A DNA stretch of 43,685 nt from Clostridiales bacterium UBA2432 (GCA_002342805.1 DDQW01000049.1:1-43685); one strand, 5' to 3'; shown: positions 15,066 through 23,825, counted from the first letter of the stretch. A program made the numbers and translations. The notes: generated by a model from the letters alone, not told the origin.

Positions 15066-15782
15066 TCATTCTCCTTTAACTATTTTGTATTCACCCGAAG
15101 GTTCCATTTCTAGGACTAAGTCCGCCTTCTTTTGATTATTCATAACCCGATATATATTCTTTCTGTCTGAGTTGAAGTAAAACTTTGTTGCCGCTTCTTT
15201 GCTCATGCCGCCCCGTATCTTTCTGTTGATTAATCGATCTTTTAGAAGACTTTCATCGGCTTTAATAAAAATACTGTAATCACAATATTGGTCTAAATCC
15301 CTCCATCCATCTTCATCCAGCAAGAGCCAGTTACCTTCAATCAAAACAATTTCTGATTCAACTTTTACGCCTTCCTCAACAACATCATGTAATGTACGGT
15401 CATATTCCGGCCATAGCAAATTTTCATATTGGAGCCGTTTCAGTTTTGCTTTAAAAGCTTCTAAATCAAATGTTTCCGGCATACCTTTTATATCTGATAA
15501 GTTGTGTTTTTTCAAATATTCATTCTTATGATGAAAACCATCTAAGGATAAACTTTGAACCGGTATAACATTTTTCATATCGTGAGATAAACGTTCAATA
15601 GCATATGCTAAAGTCGATTTACCTACAGCTGGTGGCGCCGCGAGAAAAACAATACACCGATGTTCTCTTTTCTTTCGCATAATTGTCCATTGGTTAATCA
15701 TCGGCTTAATGACCGTCTCTATAATTTGGTCCGAATATTCAATCTCATACTCAAATCCATTGACCTTCACTTGCATCTTCAT
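15066..15782 (-). CDS. P-loop kinase of the uridine kinase/phosphoribulokinase-like family
   Basis: 238 residues. Walker A is AAPPAVGKSTLAYAIE near residue 50. Further features are SLDGFHHKNEYL with the substrate-side Asp, PETFDLEAF, a Walker-B-like VLIEGNWLLLDE and the lid-type RLINRKIRGGMSKEAA. This is the pattern of nucleoside/nucleotide kinase-like and panK/PRK-like proteins, which phosphorylate a sugar or nucleoside hydroxyl. It sits between EIIA and EIICB, three bases after the EIIA gene, so a second phosphorylation of the imported sugar phosphate is plausible. That role is inference. An alternative start (ATG 15776) lies two codons in. Confidence 0.75.
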   Translation of the reverse strand: MKMQVKVNGFEYEIEYSDQIIETVIKPMINQWTIMRKKREHRCIVFLAAPPAVGKSTLAYAIERLSHDMKNVIPVQSLSLDGFHHKNEYLKKHNLSDIKGMPETFDLEAFKAKLKRLQYENLLWPEYDRTLHDVVEEGVKVESEIVLIEGNWLLLDEDGWRDLDQYCDYSIFIKADESLLKDRLINRKIRGGMSKEAATKFYFNSDRKNIYRVMNNQKKADLVLEMEPSGEYKIVKGE

Positions 15783-15784
15783 AT

Positions 15785-16219
15785 CTATACCATTTCCAAT
15801 GCTTCTTTGACTTTTTGTACACTCGTCGCATTCAAAAGTTTTTCTATTTGACTTTCATCAACAAGCATCTCAGATAGCTCGGATATAATCTCAAGATGTG
15901 CATCACTGTCAATGGCCGCCAGGACAATAACTAACCATATATTTTTATTCTCCGGATACATGACGCCCTCATTAACTTTTAAAATGGATAAGGTTGTATT
16001 ATTTACCATATCTTTAGGTCTAGCATGGGGCAATGCCACTTTCGGCATAATGACAATGTAGGAACCGTTTTCATTAACATTTTCAATCATGGCGTCCACA
16101 TAAGCATCTGTAATATAACCCTTTTCCAATAATTTTTGAGAGGCTAATTTAATAGATTCTTGCCATGTTGATATGGAATCAACCACCTGAATATTGTCTT
16201 CAATATATTTTTCTAGCAT
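15785..16219 (-). CDS. PTS EIIA, mannitol/fructose type
   Basis: 144 residues, one EIIA-Mtl domain. His65 in VALPHARP is the phosphorylated residue, at the same position as in stand-alone mannitol EIIA proteins. It accepts phosphate from HPr and passes it to the IIB Cys of the EIICB protein. It is the first gene of the operon, with AAAGGAG upstream and a strong promoter at 16281-16309. The same EIIA fold also ends the regulator gene at 16490-18535. Confidence 0.93.
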   Translation of the reverse strand: MLEKYIEDNIQVVDSISTWQESIKLASQKLLEKGYITDAYVDAMIENVNENGSYIVIMPKVALPHARPKDMVNNTTLSILKVNEGVMYPENKNIWLVIVLAAIDSDAHLEIISELSEMLVDESQIEKLLNATSVQKVKEALEMV

Positions 16220-16280
16220 TTTCTACTCCTTTCATTTCATTGTTTGCTTTGTTTAACTTGTTTGTTTTGTTTATATATTC

Positions 16281-16309
16281 ATTATATTTCCATGTTTCTT
16301 TATTGTAAA
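16281..16309 (-). promoter_or_regulatory. Promoter of the PTS operon
   Basis: TTTACA (16309-16304), a 17-base spacer and a perfect TATAAT (16286-16281) on the minus strand, about 60 bases before the EIIA start. The leader is rich in AACAAA repeats. The MtlR-type activator or repressor encoded divergently would act here; I could not define its site. Confidence 0.85.
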
Positions 16310-16489
16310 TGTCCTAATCCTTTCCATTTATTTCGAAATTTTGTGCAGGTAGAACATTTTTACAAATTATGCTATACTATTTATGTAATATTTTATTATT
16401 ACCTTGTTTTTCCACAAGATAAAAACAGTATTTTGCACAATCATTCTTTTCAATAAAATCATTCCTATGTCAATATGTCGGGAGGTCAC

Positions 16490-18535
16490 ATGTTAACTGA
16501 AAGAGGTTTAAAAATATTACAGATACTTATAGAATCAGATGCACCTGTTTATATCAGCCACCTCGCAGATACCTTCAACTTAACTGAAAGAAGCATCCGA
16601 TATGACATTAAGAACATTAATGACGTATTGGTTTCAAGTCAGTTACCCAAAATAAGAAAAACAAATAAAGGCACTTTTGAATTAATAAACAAATCTGAAA
16701 TCAAGAAATTTCTTAATTCTTTGGACACTGTTCTCTATAGCAATGAAGCTAGGCGAAACTTCATGCTTCATTCGATTGCCTTCAATTGTAAGATTAATTT
16801 ATCTTCCATGAGCAAAATGCTTGAAATCAGTCGTTCAACTATAAAAAACGATGTAGAAATCATCAAAGAGCTCTTAAGTGATTTTAACCTAAGCCTAACT
16901 CATAATGATCGTTCCGGCTTAACACTTGAAGGCCAAGAAAAAGATATTCGATATTTCCAATTCAGCCTGCTCCTTTCACACTTCACTTCAGCTGATTCCG
17001 AGAATCTATTAATTGCACCTGTAATTGACAAATATCTTAATCCAATTAACATGACATTGATTGAAAACTATATCAGCATGGTCGAACAACAAACCTCTAC
17101 TATATTATCTGAAGAAAGCTATTTACACCTCAAGACATATGTTGTTATTTCTATAAAAAGAATTGCACAGGGATACGTTTTAAACGACAAAAACATATCC
17201 GAGTCTCTATACTTAAGACCTGAATATCATTCTATTCAAGGTTCATTGCATATTATCGAGATAGCCTATGATATCCATTACAATAAGGCTGAAGTCGTTG
17301 AGCTCATGAATTTGTTTAATACTAGCTCACCATATAACTTTCCCAATAAACCTTATATGCATTGGTTTGAAATCGAAACATTCATCACTGAATTCATACG
17401 GCATTTCAGCAAATTATATGATTTTGATTTGAGCCATGATCGGGAATTAAAAAAGGACTTAATTATTTTGATAAAACCTATATGGTTGAATGAGATACAA
17501 ACTTATACCCGACACGAATTAAATCTTGCCCACTTGAACACAGACCAGCAAATGATGTATAATTATATTGAAAGAGCTCTTGAGCAACTTCCTCAGTCCA
17601 AGTTCATACAATTGGACAATCAGTCAAAAATAGATATTACGCTCACCTTTGTCACTTCTATCGAACGTAATAACTATAAGTCACATCAGGTAAAAAACAT
17701 TATTGTAATTTGCGCTCACGGGTATGGCAGTTCAAAATTACTTACACTACAATTGAAGCAAAAATTCAATGTGAATATTGTAAAAATATTGCCCCTGCAT
17801 CAGTTAAAACGATTCAAGGATTACTCGGCCATTGACGCCATCATTACAACGACAGCAATTAATATTGCCCCACCGGGTAAAAATGTAATTTTAGTCAATC
17901 CTATTTTGAATGAACAAGATCTGTTAACCTTAAAAAAGAATGGCTTCACCGAGATTAATCAGACCATCCTTTTATCTGAAATACTAGATACCCTTAATCA
18001 AAACATGGATTATGATACACAAGAAAATATATCCAACTTACTCAAAAAACGGCTAGGAAATTTACTTATTGATGATCTCGCCGAAAAAAAGCAAAGTCTT
18101 TCATCCCTACTTCCACTTGAGAATATTCGAACAAACGTTCATGTTGACGGTTGGGAGGACGCAATTGCTATAGCCGGAAATATATTAGTGGATACCCAGT
18201 GCACGAAAAGCACATATATTAATGAACTTATAGGGGCTTTTCGCCAATATGGATCCTATATGATTATTAAGGAAAACATCGCTATTCCTCATGCCAAGAA
18301 TGACAATAACATATTCAAAACAGGGATGTCCTTGATCATATTAGATAAAAGCGTCATAACACCCTTTAATAAAACCATTCAAGTTATTCTAGCCTTTTCA
18401 TCCTTTGATGAGACAGAACATCTTGATGCATTATATGAATTTTCAAATCTTATCCAAAACGAGGATTTTATCAACTTGCTGCTAACAGCTAAAGATTCAT
18501 CAGAAGTCTATGCTTTAATTCAAACACATTTTTAA
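16490..18535 (+). CDS. MtlR/LicR-type PRD transcriptional regulator with EIIB and EIIA domains
   Basis: 681 residues in the MtlR order: an N-terminal helix-turn-helix (LTERSIRYDIKNIND, residues about 5-60), a second HTH, two PRD domains (about 170-390), a GatB-like EIIB domain with Cys in IICAHGYGSSK (about 405-490), and a C-terminal EIIA-Mtl domain with His in NIAIPHAK (about 540-681). Phosphorylation of PRD His and the EIIB Cys by PTS proteins sets activity, coupling transcription to sugar flux. The ATG at 16490 follows GGGAGG; an ATG at 16475 lies upstream of that site and is less likely. It is divergent from the PTS operon, its probable target. Confidence 0.92.
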   Translation: MLTERGLKILQILIESDAPVYISHLADTFNLTERSIRYDIKNINDVLVSSQLPKIRKTNKGTFELINKSEIKKFLNSLDTVLYSNEARRNFMLHSIAFNCKINLSSMSKMLEISRSTIKNDVEIIKELLSDFNLSLTHNDRSGLTLEGQEKDIRYFQFSLLLSHFTSADSENLLIAPVIDKYLNPINMTLIENYISMVEQQTSTILSEESYLHLKTYVVISIKRIAQGYVLNDKNISESLYLRPEYHSIQGSLHIIEIAYDIHYNKAEVVELMNLFNTSSPYNFPNKPYMHWFEIETFITEFIRHFSKLYDFDLSHDRELKKDLIILIKPIWLNEIQTYTRHELNLAHLNTDQQMMYNYIERALEQLPQSKFIQLDNQSKIDITLTFVTSIERNNYKSHQVKNIIVICAHGYGSSKLLTLQLKQKFNVNIVKILPLHQLKRFKDYSAIDAIITTTAINIAPPGKNVILVNPILNEQDLLTLKKNGFTEINQTILLSEILDTLNQNMDYDTQENISNLLKKRLGNLLIDDLAEKKQSLSSLLPLENIRTNVHVDGWEDAIAIAGNILVDTQCTKSTYINELIGAFRQYGSYMIIKENIAIPHAKNDNNIFKTGMSLIILDKSVITPFNKTIQVILAFSSFDETEHLDALYEFSNLIQNEDFINLLLTAKDSSEVYALIQTHF

Positions 18536-18547
18536 AGGAGGAAGTAT

Positions 18548-19396
18548 ATGCAAAAAATCAATGTATTCCAAGAAGAATTGTCACGAATCGCTTTTGGCGG
18601 TGTCATTGTTATGGATGAAACACAGGAAGACGCCAATCGGTTTGTAAAAGAAGCTATAGAAATGGGCGTTAACTATTTCGATGTTGCTCCCACCTATGGT
18701 AATGCAGAAAGCAGACTTGGGCCGGCACTTGAACCCTACAGAAAAGATGTTTTTTTGGCATGTAAAACAGAAGATCGCACCAAAGAAGGTGCACAGCGAT
18801 TATTAGATCAATCTCTTGAAAACTTGCGTACGGATTACTTTGATTTATATCAACTGCACGCGGTATATAACTTGGAGGATGTGGAGACAATTTTTGGGCC
18901 TGATGGCGCCTTTGAAGTCTTTGAAAAGGCCAAAAAAGACGGCGTTATTAAGCGCATTGGCTTTAGCGCTCATTCGACTGAAGCAGCACTCGCCTTAATG
19001 GAACGTTATAATTTTGATTCGATTATGTTCCCCTTTAATTTTGTGTCCATGATTAAAAATGGCTATGGTATGCATGTCCTTAAAAAAGCTAAGGAAAAGA
19101 ATATGACGGTTATCGGAATTAAGTCCATGGCCTTATGTGAACATAAGCCAAGCGATGACGTAGACCATCCTAAAGCATGGTATCATCCGATTGAAGACTT
19201 CGAACTTGCACGCAAAGCGGTAAGTTATTCCGTATCTCAAGGTGTCGACATCATCATACCCCCCGGAAATTTCGAAGCATTTAAATGGGCTGTAGATATT
19301 GAAAGCAAAGGCTTAACGCTTAGTGAAGAAGAACTGGAATCTTTAAAAGATGTTGCAAACGGAACTGTTCCGCTCTTCCCATTAAAGAAAAGATAA
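18548..19396 (+). CDS. Aldo/keto reductase family oxidoreductase
   Basis: 282 residues of a TIM-barrel aldo/keto reductase. Features are LSRIAFGGVIVMDE, the catalytic Asp and Tyr region NYFDVAPTYGNAE, DLYQLHAV, the catalytic His position within it, and GFSAHS. Family enzymes reduce carbonyl groups of sugars and aldehydes, usually with NADPH; some clostridial relatives have a C-terminal Cys-rich ferredoxin tail, which is lacking here. It starts 12 bases after the regulator with AAAGGAGG, so the two are co-transcribed, and is followed by a strong terminator. It may act on an intermediate of the neighbouring sugar pathway. Confidence 0.88.
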   Translation: MQKINVFQEELSRIAFGGVIVMDETQEDANRFVKEAIEMGVNYFDVAPTYGNAESRLGPALEPYRKDVFLACKTEDRTKEGAQRLLDQSLENLRTDYFDLYQLHAVYNLEDVETIFGPDGAFEVFEKAKKDGVIKRIGFSAHSTEAALALMERYNFDSIMFPFNFVSMIKNGYGMHVLKKAKEKNMTVIGIKSMALCEHKPSDDVDHPKAWYHPIEDFELARKAVSYSVSQGVDIIIPPGNFEAFKWAVDIESKGLTLSEEELESLKDVANGTVPLFPLKKR

Positions 19397-19402
19397 GCAT
19401 AG

Positions 19403-19449
19403 AAAAAGCCGGATGAAGTCATTTATGATTGACTTCATCTGGCTTTTTT
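19403..19449. terminator. Bidirectional terminator between convergent genes
   Basis: A stem of about 19 bp (AAAAAGCCGGATGAAGTCA paired with TGACTTCATCTGGCTTTTT, one G-U pair) with an 8-base loop. U-runs are present in both directions, serving the aldo/keto reductase gene and the convergent SLH-protein gene. Confidence 0.92.
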
Positions 19450-19466
19450 ATATTTTATATATTTAC

Positions 19467-20351
19467 TTATGGAATATCAATAATTATTTCATCGCTTACT
19501 TCTACCTGTTCTTCTTCAAACATGAATTGGCTGGTAAAAACCACTTTATATGTACCTGCCGGAATTTTTTCTCCGGATGCACCTGTATAGTCCCACGATT
19601 CCACATATCGAACATAAGCCTCTTTTTCAATGCTTACTTCCTGAATCATCATGAGAAAGCTTCGAACACTTGCCCAATTATATACCTGTTCGCCATCACT
19701 ATTATAGACATTAAAATCAAAAGTTTGACTTGAACTAAAGGTAATCATTTGATCCGACTCGGTTTGATTGTGTATATCAAAAATGAATTTGATTGCATCT
19801 GGTGCTGCTTCATAATCTAAGGATGCTTCAAACGGTTTTGAATCCAAAGACTCGACAATAATGTTCGCTGCTTGTCCACGAGTCAAGCTGTCTTGAGCAT
19901 TCATACTACTATCTTCTGCTATTTTGCCTTCTAGCTTGAAGAGGCGATTAAAACCTTCTTTAGATATTGGCTCTGCCGGCACTAAGTCTTGATCCGCATC
20001 CACACCATTTGCCCCTGCAATGATAAAGGCATCTGCATACCACGACATATTATCCGCCTCTGAAAAATAATCACTTGCAAGCGGTTCTTTAACAAACTTG
20101 AAGCGATCTAAATTCAAATCAAATACATTGACCGCCAACTGAATAGCTTGCGCATTTGTCAGCAGCGCATCTGGTCGATACTCACCATTGCCCACACCTT
20201 GGACATAGCCTTCCTCATACATGCGATTTATATCCTCTTCGTATTCATGATTAGCAATATCTAGAAAAAATTCTTGTCCGTTTACAGGAACTTGAAGCAC
20301 TGTTAATAAACATATCATACTAACTGCTAGACTGATTTTTCTTTTTAACAT
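19467..20351 (-). CDS. Surface protein with SLH repeats and a BsuPI-like domain
   Basis: 294 residues. A signal peptide (MLKRKISLAVSMICLLTVLQ, cleavage near VNG) is followed by SLH-type units: EDINRMYEEGYVQGVGNGEY with RPDALLTNAQAIQLA, a second from about 95, and a shortened third at LTRGQAANIIVES. The last 110 residues (IKFIFDIHNQTESDQMITF, FNVYNSDGEQVYNW, IPAGTYKVVFTSQF) match the BsuPI intracellular proteinase inhibitor-like fold (PF12690). SLH repeats bind pyruvylated wall polymers, so the BsuPI-like domain would be displayed on the surface. The ribosome binding site is AAGGAGG. Whether it inhibits proteases is unknown. Confidence 0.85.
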   Translation of the reverse strand: MLKRKISLAVSMICLLTVLQVPVNGQEFFLDIANHEYEEDINRMYEEGYVQGVGNGEYRPDALLTNAQAIQLAVNVFDLNLDRFKFVKEPLASDYFSEADNMSWYADAFIIAGANGVDADQDLVPAEPISKEGFNRLFKLEGKIAEDSSMNAQDSLTRGQAANIIVESLDSKPFEASLDYEAAPDAIKFIFDIHNQTESDQMITFSSSQTFDFNVYNSDGEQVYNWASVRSFLMMIQEVSIEKEAYVRYVESWDYTGASGEKIPAGTYKVVFTSQFMFEEEQVEVSDEIIIDIP

Positions 20352-20423
20352 ATACTTTCCTCCTTATTATAACGTTTTTAGTTTCTTCTTGTTAGACGTT
20401 TCAACCACTGATTTCGTTCCATT

Positions 20424-21446
20424 TTAGAATAACCATTTCTCAAACCAATCGTAAGCTTTTTGACCGGATATTTGATGTTCACCCTCAAATACGTCAGTAT
20501 CAAAAGCTTCTTTTTCATCATAGAAGGCATATATTTTTTGTATTTTTTCATGTGCCTTTTTTGCAGCCACTATAGGGAAAATAGGATCTTTGGTACCGGA
20601 TTCAATCAATAAGGGACGTGGAGCTATCAAGCCAAGAATATCCGGCAACTCTGCAATATCAAGTAAACCCGGAACAAAATTGTCAATACAATGGGGCATG
20701 GCCATGACACTGTCTTTAAACGTGTTCGCATAGCCACTAACCACACTTACTTTTATACGCTCGTCAAGCACACTTGAAAAACCACAAACTAGTCCACCGC
20801 CGGAAATTCCCATGCAGCCAATTCGACTCGCATCCACTTCTTCTCTGGATTCTAAGTAATCGATGGTTCGAAAAATATCATAGACCCTCAGACCTGCCAT
20901 GGTCTTTCCTAGCATCAATAGATTACTGGAAATACGTTGGCAAGAACTTTCATGAAGAGGTTTATCCCTATCTTCTATTAGTCGTCGATCTCCAAAACCC
21001 AGTAGTTCAGGCACTATAACAATATATCCGCGACCCACCAATTCCACAGCAAAATTCTTTTGATATCCTGGTTCTCCAGTGTTTTCTGTATCGTCCGGAT
21101 TTAAGCCAACGATTTCTCGATAACCATAACCGTGACCATGGCAACAAACGATGGCTGGTAATTGTCTTTGTTGATTTTTAGGAATCAATAAATAGGCCGG
21201 AACATCCATTCCTTCATCTGAGGTATAGGCAACATGCTGTCGAGTATAGGTATCCATGTCCTTTTCATCCAAAATTCTCGGATTGAGTTCAGATTTAGTC
21301 CTTGGAAAACCGCCTAGACTTTCCACAAACGCCTCCTTGAATTCTGAGCGTAAACGGTGCCACTCTTTTTCATTTCCCGAATTATAATTAAACTTAACTT
21401 TAGCTTTATGGTACAAGCTATCAAGATAATCATCTGGATTCCACAT
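20424..21446 (-). CDS. Alpha/beta hydrolase of the acetyl xylan esterase/dienelactone hydrolase type
   Basis: 340 residues with no signal peptide, so it acts inside the cell. The central fold has the oxyanion segment VCCHGHGYGYRE, the nucleophile Ser in MGISGGG, the acid Asp in ESGTKDPIFP and the base His in FEGEHQIS. The N-terminal 85 residues are helical and fit the esterase families acting on acylated sugars. It is the last gene of a unit with two half-permeases and follows a LacI-type regulator, and the neighbouring cluster imports carbohydrate, so an esterase for a modified sugar is plausible. The substrate is unknown. Confidence 0.82.
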   Translation of the reverse strand: MWNPDDYLDSLYHKAKVKFNYNSGNEKEWHRLRSEFKEAFVESLGGFPRTKSELNPRILDEKDMDTYTRQHVAYTSDEGMDVPAYLLIPKNQQRQLPAIVCCHGHGYGYREIVGLNPDDTENTGEPGYQKNFAVELVGRGYIVIVPELLGFGDRRLIEDRDKPLHESSCQRISSNLLMLGKTMAGLRVYDIFRTIDYLESREEVDASRIGCMGISGGGLVCGFSSVLDERIKVSVVSGYANTFKDSVMAMPHCIDNFVPGLLDIAELPDILGLIAPRPLLIESGTKDPIFPIVAAKKAHEKIQKIYAFYDEKEAFDTDVFEGEHQISGQKAYDWFEKWLF

Positions 21447-21466
21447 TTATTGAACTCCTTTACGTA

Positions 21467-22057
21467 TTAAGCATTTTCTGCAATTACATATATTTGTCTC
21501 TTTTCTTCATGGCTTAAGATTTTTTCAATTCCATAGGTTCCGATTAAGTATACGAGAATCAATGTTATATTTGTTATAATCGTATATTCAACACCTAGCG
21601 TCGTCGCTTGAAAAAATAAAATCGGAAGCTTTGCACTTGCCCATATAGTCAAGAAAAACAATACGTTAGCATATCGCGCGCCTTTTTTAAGCATAATTTG
21701 CGCGACCGGAAAAGCAGCGATTAAAGGTCCTGCTGACATTGTTCCGATAAAAAAGGCAATTAAAACACCAACTGGACCTGACTTTTCTCCCATTAATTTA
21801 ATCATCGTTTCTCTTGGAACCCATATGTCGAGCAATCCAATCATCAAAAAAATCGGAGGAACAATTTTTAGCATTGATACAAATTGAAACCATGCCGAAA
21901 CCAACGCTGAGACTCCTAGTGAAGCTTTTTCATCAGCTACTGTTGCACCAATTTTTACACCAACAGCATCCAATAAAAATAATCCTATTAAGAGAATCAG
22001 TGATATATAAAACATTTTACTTTTAAACATTGACAACAAAATATCTTTTTGCTTCAT
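21467..22057 (-). CDS. Half-size permease, PF03773-like (second of a pair)
   Basis: 196 residues with about five membrane segments. The motif MGEKSGPVGVLIAFFIGTMSAGPLIAAFPVA is split here as KLMGEKSGPVGVLIAFFIGT and SAGPLIAAFPVA; it resembles the repeated unit of the PF03773 permease family (ArsP-type), whose full-length members contain two such units. The previous gene encodes the other half, and its stop codon directly abuts this start. The two proteins probably form a heterodimer. The transported compound is unknown; the sugar-related context would make it a sugar acid or similar product, which is inference. Confidence 0.72.
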   Translation of the reverse strand: MKQKDILLSMFKSKMFYISLILLIGLFLLDAVGVKIGATVADEKASLGVSALVSAWFQFVSMLKIVPPIFLMIGLLDIWVPRETMIKLMGEKSGPVGVLIAFFIGTMSAGPLIAAFPVAQIMLKKGARYANVLFFLTIWASAKLPILFFQATTLGVEYTIITNITLILVYLIGTYGIEKILSHEEKRQIYVIAENA

Positions 22058-22540
22058 TTATAATACCCCCCATACAACTATAGCCACAATTCCGGAAGCA
22101 AGAAATGCAAGTCCGTTTCTTAATGCGACCGCTTTTTGTCCAAAAAATTTCACTTCAGCTGCCCAATAGACCAAACCAACGGCCATCAATGTCGTAACAA
22201 AGGCTGCAACTTGTGGATAGCCCGCTCCATTATCTAACAGCTCTGCTCCCAAGGGAAAGGTTACAAACGGAGGCATAAACGCAATAGAACCAACAAGCAT
22301 ACCTGTGAGAACACCTAAAATCCCAGATTCCTCACCAAGCACCGTTTTTATTGTTTGAGGGGTTACTATACTAAGTACTATTCCAACGATTAGAAACAAA
22401 GGAATTAACACCGGCACAATCTTAATAAAAGCCATCCAGCCTTTCTTTATCGCTTTTTTTGTTTTCCCTCTGTCTTTAACGACCGAAATCACAAGTAATA
22501 TAAGTGCAATTCCATATAGAATAATTGTTGACATATCCAT
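22058..22540 (-). CDS. Half-size permease, PF03773-like (first of a pair)
   Basis: 160 residues with about four membrane segments. It has the same repeat signature as the next gene: TVLGEESGILGVLTGMLVGS followed by AFMPPFVTFPLGAELL, and a GAGYPQVAAFVTTLMAVGLV helix. Both copies keep the G-E-x-S-G-x-x-G-V-L core, which supports an internal-duplication origin. The ribosome binding site is AAGGAGG, 11 bases from the start. It begins the permease-permease-esterase unit behind its own promoter at 22586-22614. Confidence 0.72.
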   Translation of the reverse strand: MDMSTIILYGIALILLVISVVKDRGKTKKAIKKGWMAFIKIVPVLIPLFLIVGIVLSIVTPQTIKTVLGEESGILGVLTGMLVGSIAFMPPFVTFPLGAELLDNGAGYPQVAAFVTTLMAVGLVYWAAEVKFFGQKAVALRNGLAFLASGIVAIVVWGVL

Positions 22541-22585
22541 TCTAAATTAATCCTCCTTAAAAATCTTTTAATTTAATATGTAGAT

Positions 22586-22614
22586 ATTATAGCAACTATA
22601 TTCTATTATTGCAA
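22586..22614 (-). promoter_or_regulatory. Promoter of the permease-esterase unit with a palindrome over the -35
   Basis: TTGCAA (22614-22609), a 17-base spacer and TATAAT (22591-22586) on the minus strand. A perfect 10-bp palindrome TATTGCAATA (22607-22616) covers the -35 and could be an operator; it differs from the AATCGATT operators at the importer promoter. Confidence 0.65.
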
Positions 22615-22659
22615 TATATAAATTCAAGAATATTTACTTGTCTAAAGTTGAATATCCTT

Positions 22660-23673
22660 TTAACCCTGAGTACTATCTCTTACAATTAAAGAAACAGGTA
22701 TTCTTAAAACAAGATTTTTTTGCTTTTCCTCTTCCTCTGTAATGAATGAAATGAGTAACTTTCCTGCCTCAACCCCTATCCTATATTTATCTTGTGCTAT
22801 AGTTGTTAATGCTGGTGTAATATATCTTGCAATCTCAATGTCATCAAATCCGATTACCTCTATATCTTCCGGAACTTTATAACCCGAATCAATTAGAGCT
22901 CTGATGGCACCAATCGCAAGCATATCTGAGCCCGCATAAAGTGCTTCTGGTAGAGAATTATAATTCTTAATTAATTTCATTCCTGCATCATATCCATCTT
23001 CATACTTATAGTTGGATGCTGTGATAACTATAGGTTCATTTTTTTCATGAAACTGTTCATACATAAATTTTTTATATGTTTCGCATCGTTCTTTTCCGGA
23101 GAAGGAACTTTCAGGGAGTGAAATATGGGCAATTCTTTTTTTATTATTCTGCAAAAAATATTCCATTGCCATCAATGTTCCTTGTTCATTATTGGATATA
23201 ATTGCCGGGCAATTAAGATCAACCTTATTTACACTTACTACAGGTATATCACTTTCTATTAATTCAATTAATTGTTCATCTTTATCATCTATAGTAACAA
23301 TTAAGATACCGACAATTCTTCTTGATTTGCACCATTCGAGATAAGTTAATTCTCGCATCCCTGCTTTGCGGGATACAAATGTAATCTCAAACCCCATCTG
23401 CTCAACATATGTTTTAAATGATTGTAATATGCCGCCAAAATGTTGATGTTCCAATCCTATTTCCAATGATTCGTGATAAATGACACCAATAGACCTACTT
23501 TCATTTGAAATCAAATTTCTCGCAGTGACATTTGCCACATAGCCAAGTTCTTTTGCTACTCGTTCAATTTCTCTTTTTAAAGGGGGACTCACATGTCTCG
23601 TGCTATTTAACGCTCTTGATACAGTACTAGAAGCACACCCTACCTTTTTAGCAATATCATAAATTGTAACCAT
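22660..23673 (-). CDS. LacI-family transcriptional regulator
   Basis: 337 residues. The N-terminal helix-turn-helix and hinge are typical (TIYDIAKKVGCASSTVSRAL, then SPPLKREIERVAKELGY). The rest is a periplasmic-binding-protein-like effector domain (SIGVIYHES, PVVSVNKVD, EVIGFDDIEIARYITPALTT). Such proteins normally repress until a sugar binds. Its best candidate sites are the two GACAATCGATTGTC-type palindromes at 26947-26981 before the importer operon, since LacI-family operators commonly have a central CG. It lies between the importer operon, ended by a terminator, and the permease-esterase unit. Confidence 0.92.
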   Translation of the reverse strand: MVTIYDIAKKVGCASSTVSRALNSTRHVSPPLKREIERVAKELGYVANVTARNLISNESRSIGVIYHESLEIGLEHQHFGGILQSFKTYVEQMGFEITFVSRKAGMRELTYLEWCKSRRIVGILIVTIDDKDEQLIELIESDIPVVSVNKVDLNCPAIISNNEQGTLMAMEYFLQNNKKRIAHISLPESSFSGKERCETYKKFMYEQFHEKNEPIVITASNYKYEDGYDAGMKLIKNYNSLPEALYAGSDMLAIGAIRALIDSGYKVPEDIEVIGFDDIEIARYITPALTTIAQDKYRIGVEAGKLLISFITEEEEKQKNLVLRIPVSLIVRDSTQG

Positions 23674-23770
23674 TTTTATAAATCATCCCCTTCCTAAATA
23701 ATAGCGTTCTTCTAATAGTATACTAATAATTCAAAGAACATTCTATAGAAACTACAAAATTTATCGATTT

Positions 23771-23817
23771 ATATAAGAAAAGACGATTCGCTGATATCGA
23801 TTCGTCTTTTCTTATAT
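23771..23817 (-). terminator. Terminator of the ABC importer operon
   Basis: A perfect 16-bp stem (23771-23786 with 23802-23817) and a 15-base loop, starting 9 bases after the stop codon of the last permease gene. The stem includes AAGAAAAGACGA/TCGTCTTTTCTT, giving U-rich tails in both directions. Confidence 0.85.
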
Positions 23818-23825
23818 TATACATT

